A stretch of DNA of 64,000 bases from Collybiopsis luxurians FD-317 M1 (Eukaryota > Basidiomycota > Agaricomycetes > Agaricales > Omphalotaceae), in assembly GCA_000827265.1 (NCBI GenBank), contig KN834783.1, positions 442,876-506,875 of the forward strand, read 5' to 3'. Shown here one piece after another: positions 53,467 to 64,000 of the stretch (the stretch's first letter is position 1; the number at the start of each line of letters is the position of its first letter). Below the pieces are notes generated by a model, which searched no databases, was not told the DNA's origin, and was given only the letters and a program-made list of their open reading frames with translations. The position numbers and the translations under genes are program-made.

Positions 53467-55764
53467 ATGTCATTCCTCAAAGTATCCGGAACGCATTTCA
53501 TTGACTCTGGATCTGGCAAACCAGTTGTTCTGCTTGGTGCGGGACTTGGGGGATGGATGATGTACGTTCAGGGTTGCCGACTGAGCGCTGAGCCTTGTGA
53601 TCTTTTGAAGTCGAGTGGGACTCACTTCGTTGTTGCGTAGGATGGAGAATTTCATTTCAGGTGTGTATACATAGTGTATACAGGGCTTTTATGTCCTGTT
53701 TGCGCGTTTTGTTTATTTATTAGGGTTTGATGATGAGGATACTTAATACGCACATTCGTAATGTAGGCTTTCCGGGATGCGAATTTCATATTCGAGAAGC
53801 CCTTCCTAAGGCCATTGGTGCCGACAAGGCCAATTTATTCTTTGAGAAGGTCGGTGTTATCCCTCTGCTACCATATGTATTCTTTGAACGAGCCGCTGGC
53901 AACCAGTTCGCTCGCTGATCACTTGCTGTAAACAGTTCCTCGACAGCTTCTTCGCCGAAGCAGACGTCAAGTTTTTCAAATCTCTAGGACTGAATTGTGT
54001 TAGGATCGCTGTGAATTATCATCATTTCGAAGGTATGTACCAAGCCTACGTATCAACGAAATCATGCCTTTTCTATTCTATCCATCGTATCCAATCTATA
54101 AAAATACATATTTGTGTATTGGATCGGCCAATGGTCAACGCGTCGACGGGTCAATCGTACGTTCATTGTTCATAATGCATCACGATCGGCCGAGTCCATC
54201 GAGATGCATGACTGTTATCGAGAAGGGATCATTAACTACAGCTTTTAGTTTTACATACTATACCATACTTGTACTAATGACTATCTTCTCTTCTCTTCTC
54301 TTCTATTCTGTCCGACTTATCTTGATTCTAATGCTTCTGACTTAATGATTGTAATGATTCTTATGATCCTAATGATCTTTTTTGGGTTCTTTAGATGATA
54401 TGAACCCTCGTGTACTCAAGCCAGAAGCATTCAAGCAGCTCGATAGAGTTGTGTCGATTTGCGCTGATGAAGGGGTTTATACTATCATCGATCTTCATTC
54501 GGTGCCTGGAGGGTAAGTGCAGAGTATAGTTTGTGCCGTCGCAACATCTACGTCGAGGAGACGTGTTTCCCCCTTCCTGCCGCGACTGCAGAATTCACTT
54601 ACATACTTATGTTTTCTTTGGTTTTTCTTTGGTGTTAGGCAAAGCGGTGGGTGGCACGCCGATGCTGGGACCCATTTCGGGGGCTTTTGGAAGCATAAGG
54701 ATTTTCAAGATCGGTTTGTGTGGCTTTGGACGAAGATTTGTGAGAGGTATAAAGATAATGTTTGGGTTGCTGGGTATAATGTAAGGAACCATTCCTTCGG
54801 TTGGTCATACCATAAACATGACGTTTCGGTAGCTGATGAACGAACCGGCGGACCCGCACCCTACGCATGAGGGACTCTTGAATATTTACGACAGGACCAT
54901 CGCAGCTATAAGGGAAATCGATACGAACCATGTTTTATTTCTTGATGGGAATACTTTTGCTACGGATTTCACGAAGTTTCCGGAGGACCCCCTTAAGAGG
55001 TGGGGAGGGGGTAATATTGCTTTTGCGATTCATGATTATTCTGTGTTTGGGTTTCCTAATTCGCCGGAAGTGTATACTGGATCTGAGGAGCAGAAGGGGA
55101 AGATGTATGCTGCGTATGTGAGGAAGAGGAGGTGGATGGATGAGAGGGGATTGTGTGTGTGGAATGGGGAGTGGGGGCCTGTGTATGCGAGGAGGGAGTA
55201 TGATGGGGAGGGTCAGACAGGGGAGATTAATAGGAGGAGGTACGGGGTTTTGAGGGATCAATTGGAGATGTATCGAAAGGTAGGGCTATGACTAGTGAGT
55301 GCGGTGCAGGTACTAAGCTTTACTAGGACTCTCTCAGCTGGTCAATCTGGCTATACAAGGATATTGGCTTTCAAGGCATGGTTTACGTTTCCCAAGATAC
55401 CCCTTACATGAACCACTTTCGCTCGTTTCTTCTCAAGAAACACCATCTAGCGGTTGATGCATGGGGTGCCGATGACAAGCATGTCAAGCACATTTACGAC
55501 CCCATTATTCATTTATTGAAAGAAGAAATCCCCGAATCGAATCGAAAGCTCTACCCGCCGATATGGAGTCTTGAGAATCGAGCGACGAGGATCTCGCGTA
55601 CGATTTTGGTGGCAGAGTTTTTGGTGCAGGAATGGGCTGAGATGTTTGTTGGGTTGGGTGAGGAGGAGATTGTGGAATTGGCGGAGAGTTTTAGGTTTGA
55701 GAGATGTGAGAACAGGGAAGAATTGAATGAAATTTTGAAAAGAAATGCTGGATCAATGAGCTAG
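53467..55764 (+). CDS. GH5 glycoside hydrolase, intracellular type, 479 aa
   Basis: Exons are 53467-53561, 53641-53660, 53767-53849, 53936-54032, 54395-54512, 54639-54780, 54833-55279 and 55327-55764; total 480 codons. Conserved blocks are FFKSLGLNCVRIAVNYHHFE, YTIIDLHSVPGG, VAGYNLMNEPADP with the acid/base Glu189, and VWNGEWGP with the nucleophile Glu298. No signal peptide is present (MSFLKVSGTHFIDSG), so the enzyme should act inside the cell, probably on a glucan or glycolipid-type substrate; the subfamily was not determined. Exon 2 is 20 bases long and the fourth intron is 362 bases. Confidence 0.88.
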
Positions 55765-56160
55765 GGGGGCCTATTCGGGTTCTACACGTTCTTGTTTTTT
55801 CTTTTTTTATAGCAGATGCACGGTGTATACACGAGGATATTTGAAACTGTACAGTTGATGAATACAAAAAATGAATGATGAGCAGTGAGTGTGAGAAGAG
55901 TGATGATAGCCGTAAACCCTCTTTCGGTAACCACCACTTGACCGCCCACCTGTGCCAGCCAGATTCCAAAAATTTCTCAAAACCCTTTGCCCAACGTTCA
56001 CCTCGACGACCAAGATCCTACCAATTATTCTCCTCGATCTCATCTCGTTATCCTTCAATATCCCAGGCTGGCCTGAATCGCCCTCGAATCTCGGACTTTG
56101 TTGCGACGAATAGGCAATTTTCTCAATTAGCTTCATATCTGTCATATTCGACCGTCAGCA
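55765..56160. other. Intergenic / 5' leader of the telobox gene
   Basis: Spacer between two genes on the same strand. A pyrimidine-rich stretch near the end precedes the ATG at 56161. Confidence 0.4.
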
Positions 56161-59100
56161 ATGACGACCACAGCGGCGGCGTCAGCGGTCACGCTTCTCG
56201 ATTCTTCCTCTTCCTCATCATTATCAATTATCAAAGCCCCTTCAGCCGACACCTTTTCTTTCAAAGCTCCCCTTCTTCCTGCCTCTGCTGCTGCTGGTCC
56301 GTCAAAACAGCGTAGAACCTCATTGGCCCTTCCAGAGTCGCCGAGAGTAGTGCCGACGAGTGCGTGGAGCTTCAGGGACGATACCGACCTCGAGGACAAG
56401 AAGAAGAATGGGAAGCTGCGCAAGATTGCCGTGGACGGCACCGAGGGCAGGGAAGAATGGCAAGAAAAGAAACTTCGAAAGAAATGGTCTCAGGGGGAGA
56501 CCCAGATGCTCGTAGACGGCTGCAACAAGGTCCGTTGCTTCGTTCTCCATCAACTCAATGCTCCATATTGACCGTATTACCGTATGTCTTTTCAGCACGG
56601 TGTAGGAAATTGGAAGACAATCCTCAGTGATCCCACGTTGCAGTTTGATAATAGATCGCCTGTCGACCTCAAGGACCGGTATGTCCGTTTCATTTCTACT
56701 CTATCTGCTACCTACAGCTCATATCTCCGCTCAAGGTTCCGTACCTATTTTCCAGACGCCTACAAACAACATTACCCCAACGCTCGTACCCACTTGTCCA
56801 CCAAAATACGGTCTACACTTCCGGATGGCTCGTCTCTGTTCGAAAAGACGCGGTCAAAGAAACGGCGGCCGTTCACGGAAGAAGAGGACCGGGCCTTGAA
56901 AGCTGGGTATGAGAAACACGGGACCATATGGGCGACTATTGTAAAGGACCCTGTGTTCCAGGAACAGAACCGACGTTCGACGGATTTGAGAGATAGGTTC
57001 AGGAATGCGTTTCCAGAGCTTTATCAGGCTGCGGGGTATAAACCCAGATCGGCGGTGAAGAAGAAGCCAACGACTGCTACGGCTAGTCCTGCCTCCAACA
57101 GTACGACACCCGTCTTCGTGTCAGGACCTAGTACGCCGGCGACGTCACCTCGCAGGGTTCCCATACGCGCAGCCACGGATGATCAGATCGCCATGTCCAC
57201 GACTGGGCCTGTTCGCGTCCAAACACGGCGTCGGAGGCGAAATACCTCCCAGGGCCTTCTCTTTCGCGGAGGCACCAAGAGCGTTCCGCAGAGCAACGCT
57301 CCTTCCGAGGACGAAGATAGTTCTGGAGGGGAGGAAGACGATGATGTGGTCAAGCCCACACGAACGACGCGGTCCACGAGTAACCCTCTTTCGGCCAATG
57401 TCGCTTTCGGCTGGGATCAGCAACATAAGCCTTCTCCGTCATCCTTTTCATCGTTTTCTTCGTCGCCTGTCACTTCTTCAACGACGGCGACGGATGATGA
57501 TGATGTGGATAATGCTATGGACACTTCTCTGGGTGAGTACGGGTACGAATTCCCTGCCAACGCCGTGCCAAACTCCCATGGGAATGGCAATAGCGGTGAT
57601 ACCGGGCATGGTAATCATAACGGCGGTGGCAGCGGTATGACGATGATCGGAAAGTCAGCCTGGGGGACACAGGATTGGTTCTCTCCCAATCCGAGACTGG
57701 ATAACAGTACCGCTACCGGTTCCTCGTCTTCAGCTTATGCTGACGGAGGGGGAGGGGGAATGTCTCCTTCGTCTCCGTTTTCTCCGTTCAGCTCACCCCC
57801 GTCGTTCTCTCTCCAAACTCTCAACTCACTCAATTCCGATTTGCTCTTCAACCCGATGAACAACCACGCGTTCAATCTCGTTCCGGCTACCAGCGGCGAC
57901 TCTAATGAGCACAACGGACACGGTGTCTTTGATCGCTACGATCTCGTACCTCCCACCGCGTCCAACTCGTACCATTCCTTCTCCCACTCCCACTCGCACA
58001 CCAATTCCATCTCCTCATCCTCCTCCTACGCACCGTACGACCTATCCTTCTCATCCGATTTCGGTCTAGGGGACGACTACGACTCGCGGTCTGCCTTCTC
58101 GGACGAGTGGGTGATTACCGGAGGAGGGTTGGGTGGTGAAAGTGGAGGGTTGTTGAGCAGCAGTATGTCTATGGATGGCATGGGAGGCGGTGCGGTGCCT
58201 GGTGGTGGAGGACGCGGGTTCACGCATCATTCGGATTACGCGGGCGATTTGATATTCAGTGCGAGGACGCATCAGCCTGTGCATCAGCCGTTTGCGCTTG
58301 GGTTGGGGTTGGGGTTTGGGACTGCCGCTGGAGCGTCTGGGGCGTCTGGGTCTGGACCTTCGGCGGGGATTCATCCGCTTCAGCTGCATACGCATACACA
58401 TACGCATGCGCACCAACATTCGCACCCGCACACACATCCGCATGGTCACAATCACTCGCATGGACATACGCATACGCATACGCCGGTGTTGTCTGCGTTG
58501 CCTTTGATAGATGAGATTGAGCTTACGGGGATTTCGTTGGAGGATACGATTATGGCTGATCCGTCGTCGTCGTCGGCCTCGTCTTCCTTGGAGGCCGCGC
58601 GCGCGAGGGAAGGGATGGAGCATGATGGAATTATGGCTATGGATATGAATATGTCTGCCAGTTTAACTACGACTACGTCTACGTCCACGTCTACGTCTTC
58701 GTCGACGGCGTCGGTGTCTGGGACTTCGCCGTCTGAGATGCGGCAGACGCGTACGCAGAAAGATGGAGTGGGGAATGGGAATGGGGGTGAGCAAGTGCAA
58801 GCGGGAGTCCAAGGAGGGGTACAAGAACCGATTCTACTATCTCCTCTTCAGCGCAGACGGCAAACGGAATCGTTCGATACGGGCACGATACGCCGCAGGA
58901 ACCCGGGCGCGCAGCCGAGGTCGCAGTCTGCCATGTCAGAGTATAGACTTCCGAAGCCGATGGCGTTTGAGGATTTGGTTGATCTGGATTCGCAGGATCT
59001 GGAGTTGGAGTTGGACGATGGGAAAGATGGGGATCGACGCGGGGGGCTGCATGGGAGGGAGTTTGGGCTGGGCCTTGGGCTTGAGTTTGATAGGGATGAG

Positions 59101-60348
59101 GAGGAGTTTCCTTTGGATGTGGATGATGATGAGCAGCATCTGACGCCGCCTGCGACTCCGCTTACGCGGCCGAGGAGGTTGAGGGGGTTGAGGAGTTCTG
59201 CTAGACGGTCTATAGCGGGGATGGAAGGAGGAGGGGAGGGTATGGGTGGAGGTGCTGGAGGTCATTTGTCTTCCTCTTCGACACATGGAAGGTCAGTTTC
59301 TGTTCCTCCGGTGGATAGGGTAGGGTTGGACAGTTCCAGCCCGATCGTCCCTCAGGTGCAGATGTCGTTGCCCGATGTGAATGCAGGAGGTAGGCATTCG
59401 TCGATGGATGAACACCAGAATGCTCCCTCCTCCTCGTCTTCAACTGCACAATCGTCTCCTCCGACTCAGCAAGCGTCGTCATCGCGTACTTCACCTTCTT
59501 CACCTGTAATAGGTCTATCGACTCCCTCTGCAGCCGCTCAGATCCCTCTACCCAACCCGCCGACGTTTGCTTCGCTGTTCCTTGCCGCTCAGGGTGATAG
59601 CAGTCTTTACTATAATCTGCCCTTTTTAGATTTGCACTACTATGGTGGAAATGGGAGTGCGAATTTGAATGGAGGTGGAGGAGGGGGTCTTCTTTCGGGT
59701 GGTGCCGGGGGGATGGGTCATATGCATGGGGTAATGCCTGCGATTTGGGATCCATCTGGGGATGCGACAGGTACAGGTACAGGTGTGGGATCGGGATCGT
59801 CGAGGCACGCGTTGGATCTTGCGCAGAGTGTAAGATCTTTACCTGGATCTGGAGTCGCCGCAGCGGGGGCGGGGGCGGGGATATCGATAAGTCATGGTTC
59901 GAGCTCTGGTTCCTCACCGTTGGTCATCGGAAGAGGTGGACTAGGTTCAGGTTCGAGTCCAGGCGGTAATGTCCACGGTCAAAATCATAATGTGCAAACC
60001 TCGCATCCACCTGTGGCGCGGTCGCATTCTTTGTCATCGCATGTGAATCTACGTTCGCATTCGCATTCATCGCCGTCGCAGCAGCAGCAGCAGCCGCAGT
60101 CGCATTCGTTGCAGCTTGGGGGTGTGAACTTGAAGAATCATCGACCGAGTCATGTGGGTCATCAGAGGGGGCAGAGTACGGCGAATGTGTTAAGTTTGGG
60201 GTCGGGGGCGACGAGCTCGACCGGTGTGGGTGCGGGTGCGAATACGAGTGTGTGTCCACAGGATCTGATTTTACGGAGTGGGAGTGATGGAGAAAGGAAT
60301 GAGAGGAACAAGAGGAAGAGGGCAAGTTGGGATGGGGCGAATTTGTGA
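56161..60348 (+). CDS. Two-Myb telobox DNA-binding protein (Tay1/Teb1-like), 1354 aa
   Basis: Exons are 56161-56529, 56596-56678 and 56736-60348; total 1355 codons. The second intron (57 bases) has no stop, so an unspliced frame also exists, but splicing restores LKDRFRTYFP. The first Myb domain is RKKWSQGETQMLVDGCNKHG...VDLKDRFRTYFP (about 108-158). The second is RRPFTEEEDRALKAGYEKHG...TDLRDRFRNAFPELY (about 190-245). VDLKD and TDLRD are telobox motifs found in proteins that bind TTAGGG-type repeats, such as Yarrowia and Ustilago Tay1 and fission yeast Teb1. The long remainder is Ser, Gly and His rich, with a His-x repeat at about residues 700-735, and ends KRKRASWDGANL. Confidence 0.85.
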
Positions 60349-61400
60349 AGAAGTGTGCGTGCGCGTCGGAGTTAGCTTATTGTCTCTGTTATCAACATGC
60401 TCTCGAGTTTTGCTATTACTCTTCATACTCATTGATCGTCATTGTCTTCTACTTCCTATTTCGGTTGCGGATTCGGATTTTTTTTCTACATACATACCTA
60501 TGTGCATGCATTCATTGAGCTCTTTTTTTTATATCTCCTGCATGATTCTCTTGTCTCGGCTCGTCTCCCTCTCTTTCTCCCCTCCTTCATCTCTAGTCAT
60601 GGTACCAGTATCGAGCGATTCCTGTACATAAGTTCTTCAACTTTTTTTATCAACTTTTTCATTATTTTTGCTATGTTCCACATCGCATTATGGCATCAGC
60701 AACGTCGTGTATATAAAGCTGCTCTATTCTTATCTGTATGAGATTCACTCTTGCAAATTGAATAGGAGCAAGTAAGTGGTGCCCCTTTAGGTAGCGATAT
60801 AAACAGCTTTGACCTGCCGAGACAGGCCCGGGGATCTTTGAAACTCTAGCGTCATTCTGAAAGTTCCAGAATCCGAAGTTAACATCAAGTAGGTTCTTCA
60901 GTTTATACGATTTCCTTTCAAACTGGTTCCAGAATTCATGCCATGCAATGGCTGATTCGAATATTGACACCCCGCAAATCAGCTTGATTTCCGTTCCTTT
61001 TCCGTTTACCTCCATTCATGACCTGTGATTCGAATCCATCTGCAAGCATTTACAATGAACTTCATCGGAACTTCCAAGACTAGGTCGACTCGCTTCCCAG
61101 AAATGTTGCTGTTGGGTTATGCAACAAATCCTTGAATGGTGAACGTGAACACGCATTAACGGCTGGAACTCAATACAAACAGTCTTACTTACCCTAATTT
61201 CCCATACTAGCCAAGAAGCTGACACAATTCCCGAACGGAGCTGCATATACTAATGGTGATGACAAGAGAGTGAATGGTCAGTGCTAGTCAGCCCAGTCAT
61301 TGCGCTTACATGTTGGTAAGCACTTCGTGTTCTGAATGTCAGCATGAATTACTCCAAAATTCATTTGATGAGTACCGTTCAGCTCCTAATACACTCCATG
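60349..61400. other. Intergenic, nothing assigned
   Basis: 3' flank of the telobox gene, T-rich, followed by spacer. No gene seen on either strand. Confidence 0.4.
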
Positions 61401-61408
61401 TATATAAG
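61401..61408 (+). promoter_or_regulatory. TATA box of the oxidoreductase gene
   Basis: TATATAAG, 60 bases before the ATG at 61468. It argues against the earlier in-frame ATG at 61414, which is only six bases away. Confidence 0.6.
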
Positions 61409-61467
61409 TTCTGTTGCCCAACCCTCAGGCTGCTTGTGTCTCCTCGAGCTTGGTTCTCCTATCCACA

Positions 61468-62910
61468 ATGTCCTTCGAATCCAAAAAGAAAGATAGTAAA
61501 AAATCGACCATAGTCATAGTAGGCGGTGGTTTTGGCGGTCTCACTTTGGTGGGCAGTCTTTCGACCGCCATCGATCCCCTGAAACATAACGTCGTGCTCA
61601 TCGATGCCCGTCCGACTTTCATGCCTCTTCCTTCAACCCTCCGCCTCGTAGTCTCTGATGTAGATGACCTCATGAGGCGAAGCCTACATCCTTACGGGGA
61701 CCACACCTTTCGAAACAAGCTTGCGGGGAATGGGACTTTCATTCACGGCTCCGTGACCGAGATCAAGTTTGGTGAAGCTGGACAAGGTGGATCTGTTGTA
61801 CTGGACAACGGAGAAGTCGTTCAGTATGATATCCTCGTCCTCGCCACAGGGTCCGCTTGGCCTAGCCCAATCAATTTCCCGACGGAAAGCAAGAGTGCTA
61901 TTGAAGAATTTGTCCAAGCGCGCAGGGAAGAGTTTGCGAAAGCTTCTGACATTTTGCTAGTCGGAGGAGGAGCAGTGGGCATTGGTAGGTCTGGTTCTCG
62001 GTATTTCCATTTACTTGCTGATGTTGTATATGTAGAACTTGGCGGAGAGCTTCGAGATGCATTCCCCGTAAGTCTATATGCTTTCATTCTTAATTCTCTA
62101 GTCTCATCCCATTCTCTGTAGTCAAAAGCCATCACCATTATTCACCGAGCTACGCACCTGCTCAATACTACATATCCTGATAAATATCGTACTGGACTCC
62201 AAAAGCAACTGGAGGCTCGCAATATTACCGTTCTTACGGGCGATTCGATTACTGAATCGGATGCATCCAAGCTAGTTGAAGGTCATCTTAGCGGAGCGGA
62301 ACTGGTGACTGAACAGGGGCGGAAGCTCAAGCCCGACCTGGTGGTATGTCCTTTTACTGTTGTACCTAATAGCTCATTAACGACCGTCTTTGTTACCTAG
62401 ATCCCTACATGGGGTGCACGCCCAAACACCTCATATCTTCCTGCTGATCTCCTGTCTTCCTCCGGGCACGTCAAGGTTCTCCCTACGTTCCAGCTCCCCG
62501 CCCATCCTAACGTCTTCGCTATCGGCGATATTATTGAATGGAAAGAACAAAAGTCGGCCGCCAAGGCTGCGTATTTCCAAGCACCTAAAGTGATGAAGAA
62601 CATCTTCGAGTATCTCCATCTTGCGGAGGCTGCGGGCTCGCGAGAGATTAATTTATCCGCTTCGAAGAAGAGTTCAAAGTATTCTGGAAGTATGGAAATG
62701 ATTTTGATTACGAATGGCAAGGTATGCTTGGTGCTTCCGCATGTTCGCTGTAAGTATTTGCTAACATTTTGTTTCTCTTAGGGTGGTGGCATGGGGTACT
62801 TTGATGTGCTCTGGGGAATTGTTATCGGAGGTTGGCTGGCATCGTTGATGAAATCGAAGGACTTGATGGTTTCAAGGTTGCCCGGCATCACGGGGTATAC
62901 TCCGAAATAG
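61468..62910 (+). CDS. FSP1/AIFM2-like FAD-dependent oxidoreductase, 406 aa
   Basis: Exons are 61468-61984, 62036-62067, 62122-62343, 62401-62721 and 62782-62910; total 407 codons. The FAD-binding fold starts IVIVGGGFGGLTLVGSL (about 13-29). The NAD(P)H fold ILLVGGGAVGIELGGELRD is formed across the first splice junction. VLATGSAWPSP and NVFAIGDIIEWKEQKSA are the other conserved flavoprotein blocks. This matches the ferroptosis-suppressor/AIF-like NADH:quinone oxidoreductase family, which reduces quinones at membranes. The C terminus has an amphipathic or hydrophobic stretch (YFDVLWGIVIGGWLASLM). No mitochondrial presequence is evident. Confidence 0.9.
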
Positions 62911-63196
62911 ATTTTTTTTTGGCCTAGGGTCTGAGTCGAACACTTAATTTTGCGCCGACTGTCATCCGACGTACATATATTACATACTCAAGTCTGAAAG
63001 GATGTCCTTAAATTATGAATTGGAATTATTGTAGAGCTGAATCTCAGATCTTAGAGCTTAAGGCGAAAACGTTTGGGCATAAGTGTATGCCTATGCCGTT
63101 TCGGCAAGTTCTGGGTGTCTTTTATTTGCGGGACCTTTAACTTCCTTCATTCTGGTTTTCACAGCCTACCAGAAGAAGGACATTGTGATTTCTTGA
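62911..63196. other. Intergenic, nothing assigned
   Basis: 3' flank of the oxidoreductase gene; no gene seen. Confidence 0.4.
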
Positions 63197-63701
63197 ATGA
63201 GCTTTCGAAACATAGGGAAGGGCCAAAATGGTCGAGAATTTAGCTGCTATCAAGATAATTACGGTTATCTGACGGAATGGTACTATCCCCAGTCAGAGTT
63301 TGAGGTTCATTCATTTGAGTTTGCCATGCCTGAGTACAAAGAGGGCCCTACAATGCAAAACTTCAAAATGTTGAGCCCAAAGGATACAGAGATGGAGCTA
63401 TCCTCAAATTTGAGCAGGAAAAAAATTCTCGGATCGAGTACAGGTATGTTGTGACCTTGATACTACAGTCAGAAAGAGTGGAATTTCCCATGTGAAAATA
63501 GAATTCTTTCGCAGCTGTAGTAATTCTGGAGGGTTTGTATGATTCATTACACCAACTACCAATTGTTTGATCTTGTTTTGAGCTTGTTACAGGGTCGGGA
63601 AGAAGGAACATCCGGAAATCTGCGAAAATCATGATATGCCACTGATGATGGTCAAAGATGGCACGGAACGTCAAGGAGCGGTTCTATTTTCCTTTTGAAG
63701 G
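63197..63701 (+). CDS. Possible small unknown gene
   Basis: The first frame (63197-63454) encodes MSFRNIGKGQNGREF and NYGYLTEWYYPQSEFEVHSF, with aromatic-rich, protein-like composition. A GTATGT donor at about 63445 and a TTACAG acceptor at about 63591 suggest an intron. The only long frame beyond it (EICENHDMPLMMVKDG) does not join in phase with that donor. Either the model is wrong or the gene is broken. No family recognised. Confidence 0.3.
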
Positions 63702-64000
63702 AGAATCCATAAACCTATATGGCGCGCTGAAGCTTTGAAGAAAATATCATTGGGTGCAAGGCGTCTTGGATCAGTAAATCGTAATTGCAATGGTGGCCTT
63801 ACTCGAGTATGGTTGCTAATTTTGAGAACGTAGGTTAACTTCGCGTTATAACCTATTCAGGTGGAAACTCTTATACCAGTCGTTCGGATGATTATCTCCG
63901 CCTAAATGTGAGAGCAAACATGATTGATGGAGTGCATGTCTTCTGCTTTTCTCCCAACCCTTCGTCGCTCTCTCATATCTAGATGTTGATGGGCATAACT
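63702..64000. other. Window end, nothing assigned
   Basis: No gene seen up to the edge of the window. Confidence 0.4.

Noticed and set aside
57145..60325. Long minus-strand and alternative-frame openings inside the telobox gene
   Set aside because: Shadows caused by GC-rich, low-complexity codons; no domain and no splice support.
61414..61467. Longer N terminus for the oxidoreductase, with apparent signal-like residues
   Set aside because: The ATG at 61414 is six bases after the TATA box, too close to be in the transcript leader.

Overview
The window looks like an Agaricomycete (mushroom-forming basidiomycete) nuclear scaffold. Genes are intron-rich, with roughly 47-106 bp GT-AG introns. 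The gene set is typical of that group: a GH7 cellobiohydrolase, a GH5 glycosidase, LRR-like F-box proteins, a telobox Myb protein, a DUF6533 membrane-protein remnant, a STAND/NLR-like NACHT-WD40 receptor, and Ty3 and Ty1 retrotransposons with CpG-decay signatures. All exon coordinates were derived by hand from splice signals and reading-frame continuity. No RNA evidence or database search was available.

0-16 kb is a gene-poor accessory region. It holds a small unknown protein gene (358-788). A ~2 kb segment is duplicated 6.2 kb apart (1345-3330 and 7533-9545); each copy carries a Ser/Thr-rich, probably GPI-anchored, secreted protein gene followed by a tRNA-Pro locus. The distal tRNA is intact with an intron, the proximal one is a pseudogene, and a third tRNA fragment follows. 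Between and after them lie DNA-transposon-like inverted-repeat elements, a LINE relic, a broken DUF6533 gene and a broken fragment of an Atm1-type ABC transporter.

18.2-34.6 kb is a nested transposon. A decayed minus-strand Ty3/gypsy element (18185-34551, CTAT target duplication) is interrupted inside its protease region by a younger minus-strand Ty1/copia element (25552-30617, GTGGC target duplication). It also contains a large foldback element that holds a 251-N assembly gap. The two copia LTRs differ at 16 sites, all transitions and mostly at former CpG dinucleotides.

35-64 kb is mostly host genes. In order: GH7 cellobiohydrolase (minus); a broken TFIIE-alpha-like gene (minus); a repeat-rich spacer; a 1555-residue Goodbye-NACHT-WD40 protein with 14 near-identical WD40 repeats (plus); an F-box pseudogene and its intact paralogue (minus); a small kinase-like gene (minus) divergent from a GH5 gene (plus) across a palindromic TATA promoter; a two-Myb telobox protein (plus); and an FSP1/AIF-like oxidoreductase (plus). 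No operon-like or pathway cluster is evident. The two carbohydrate-active enzymes suggest a plant-litter or wood life style, but that is inference.
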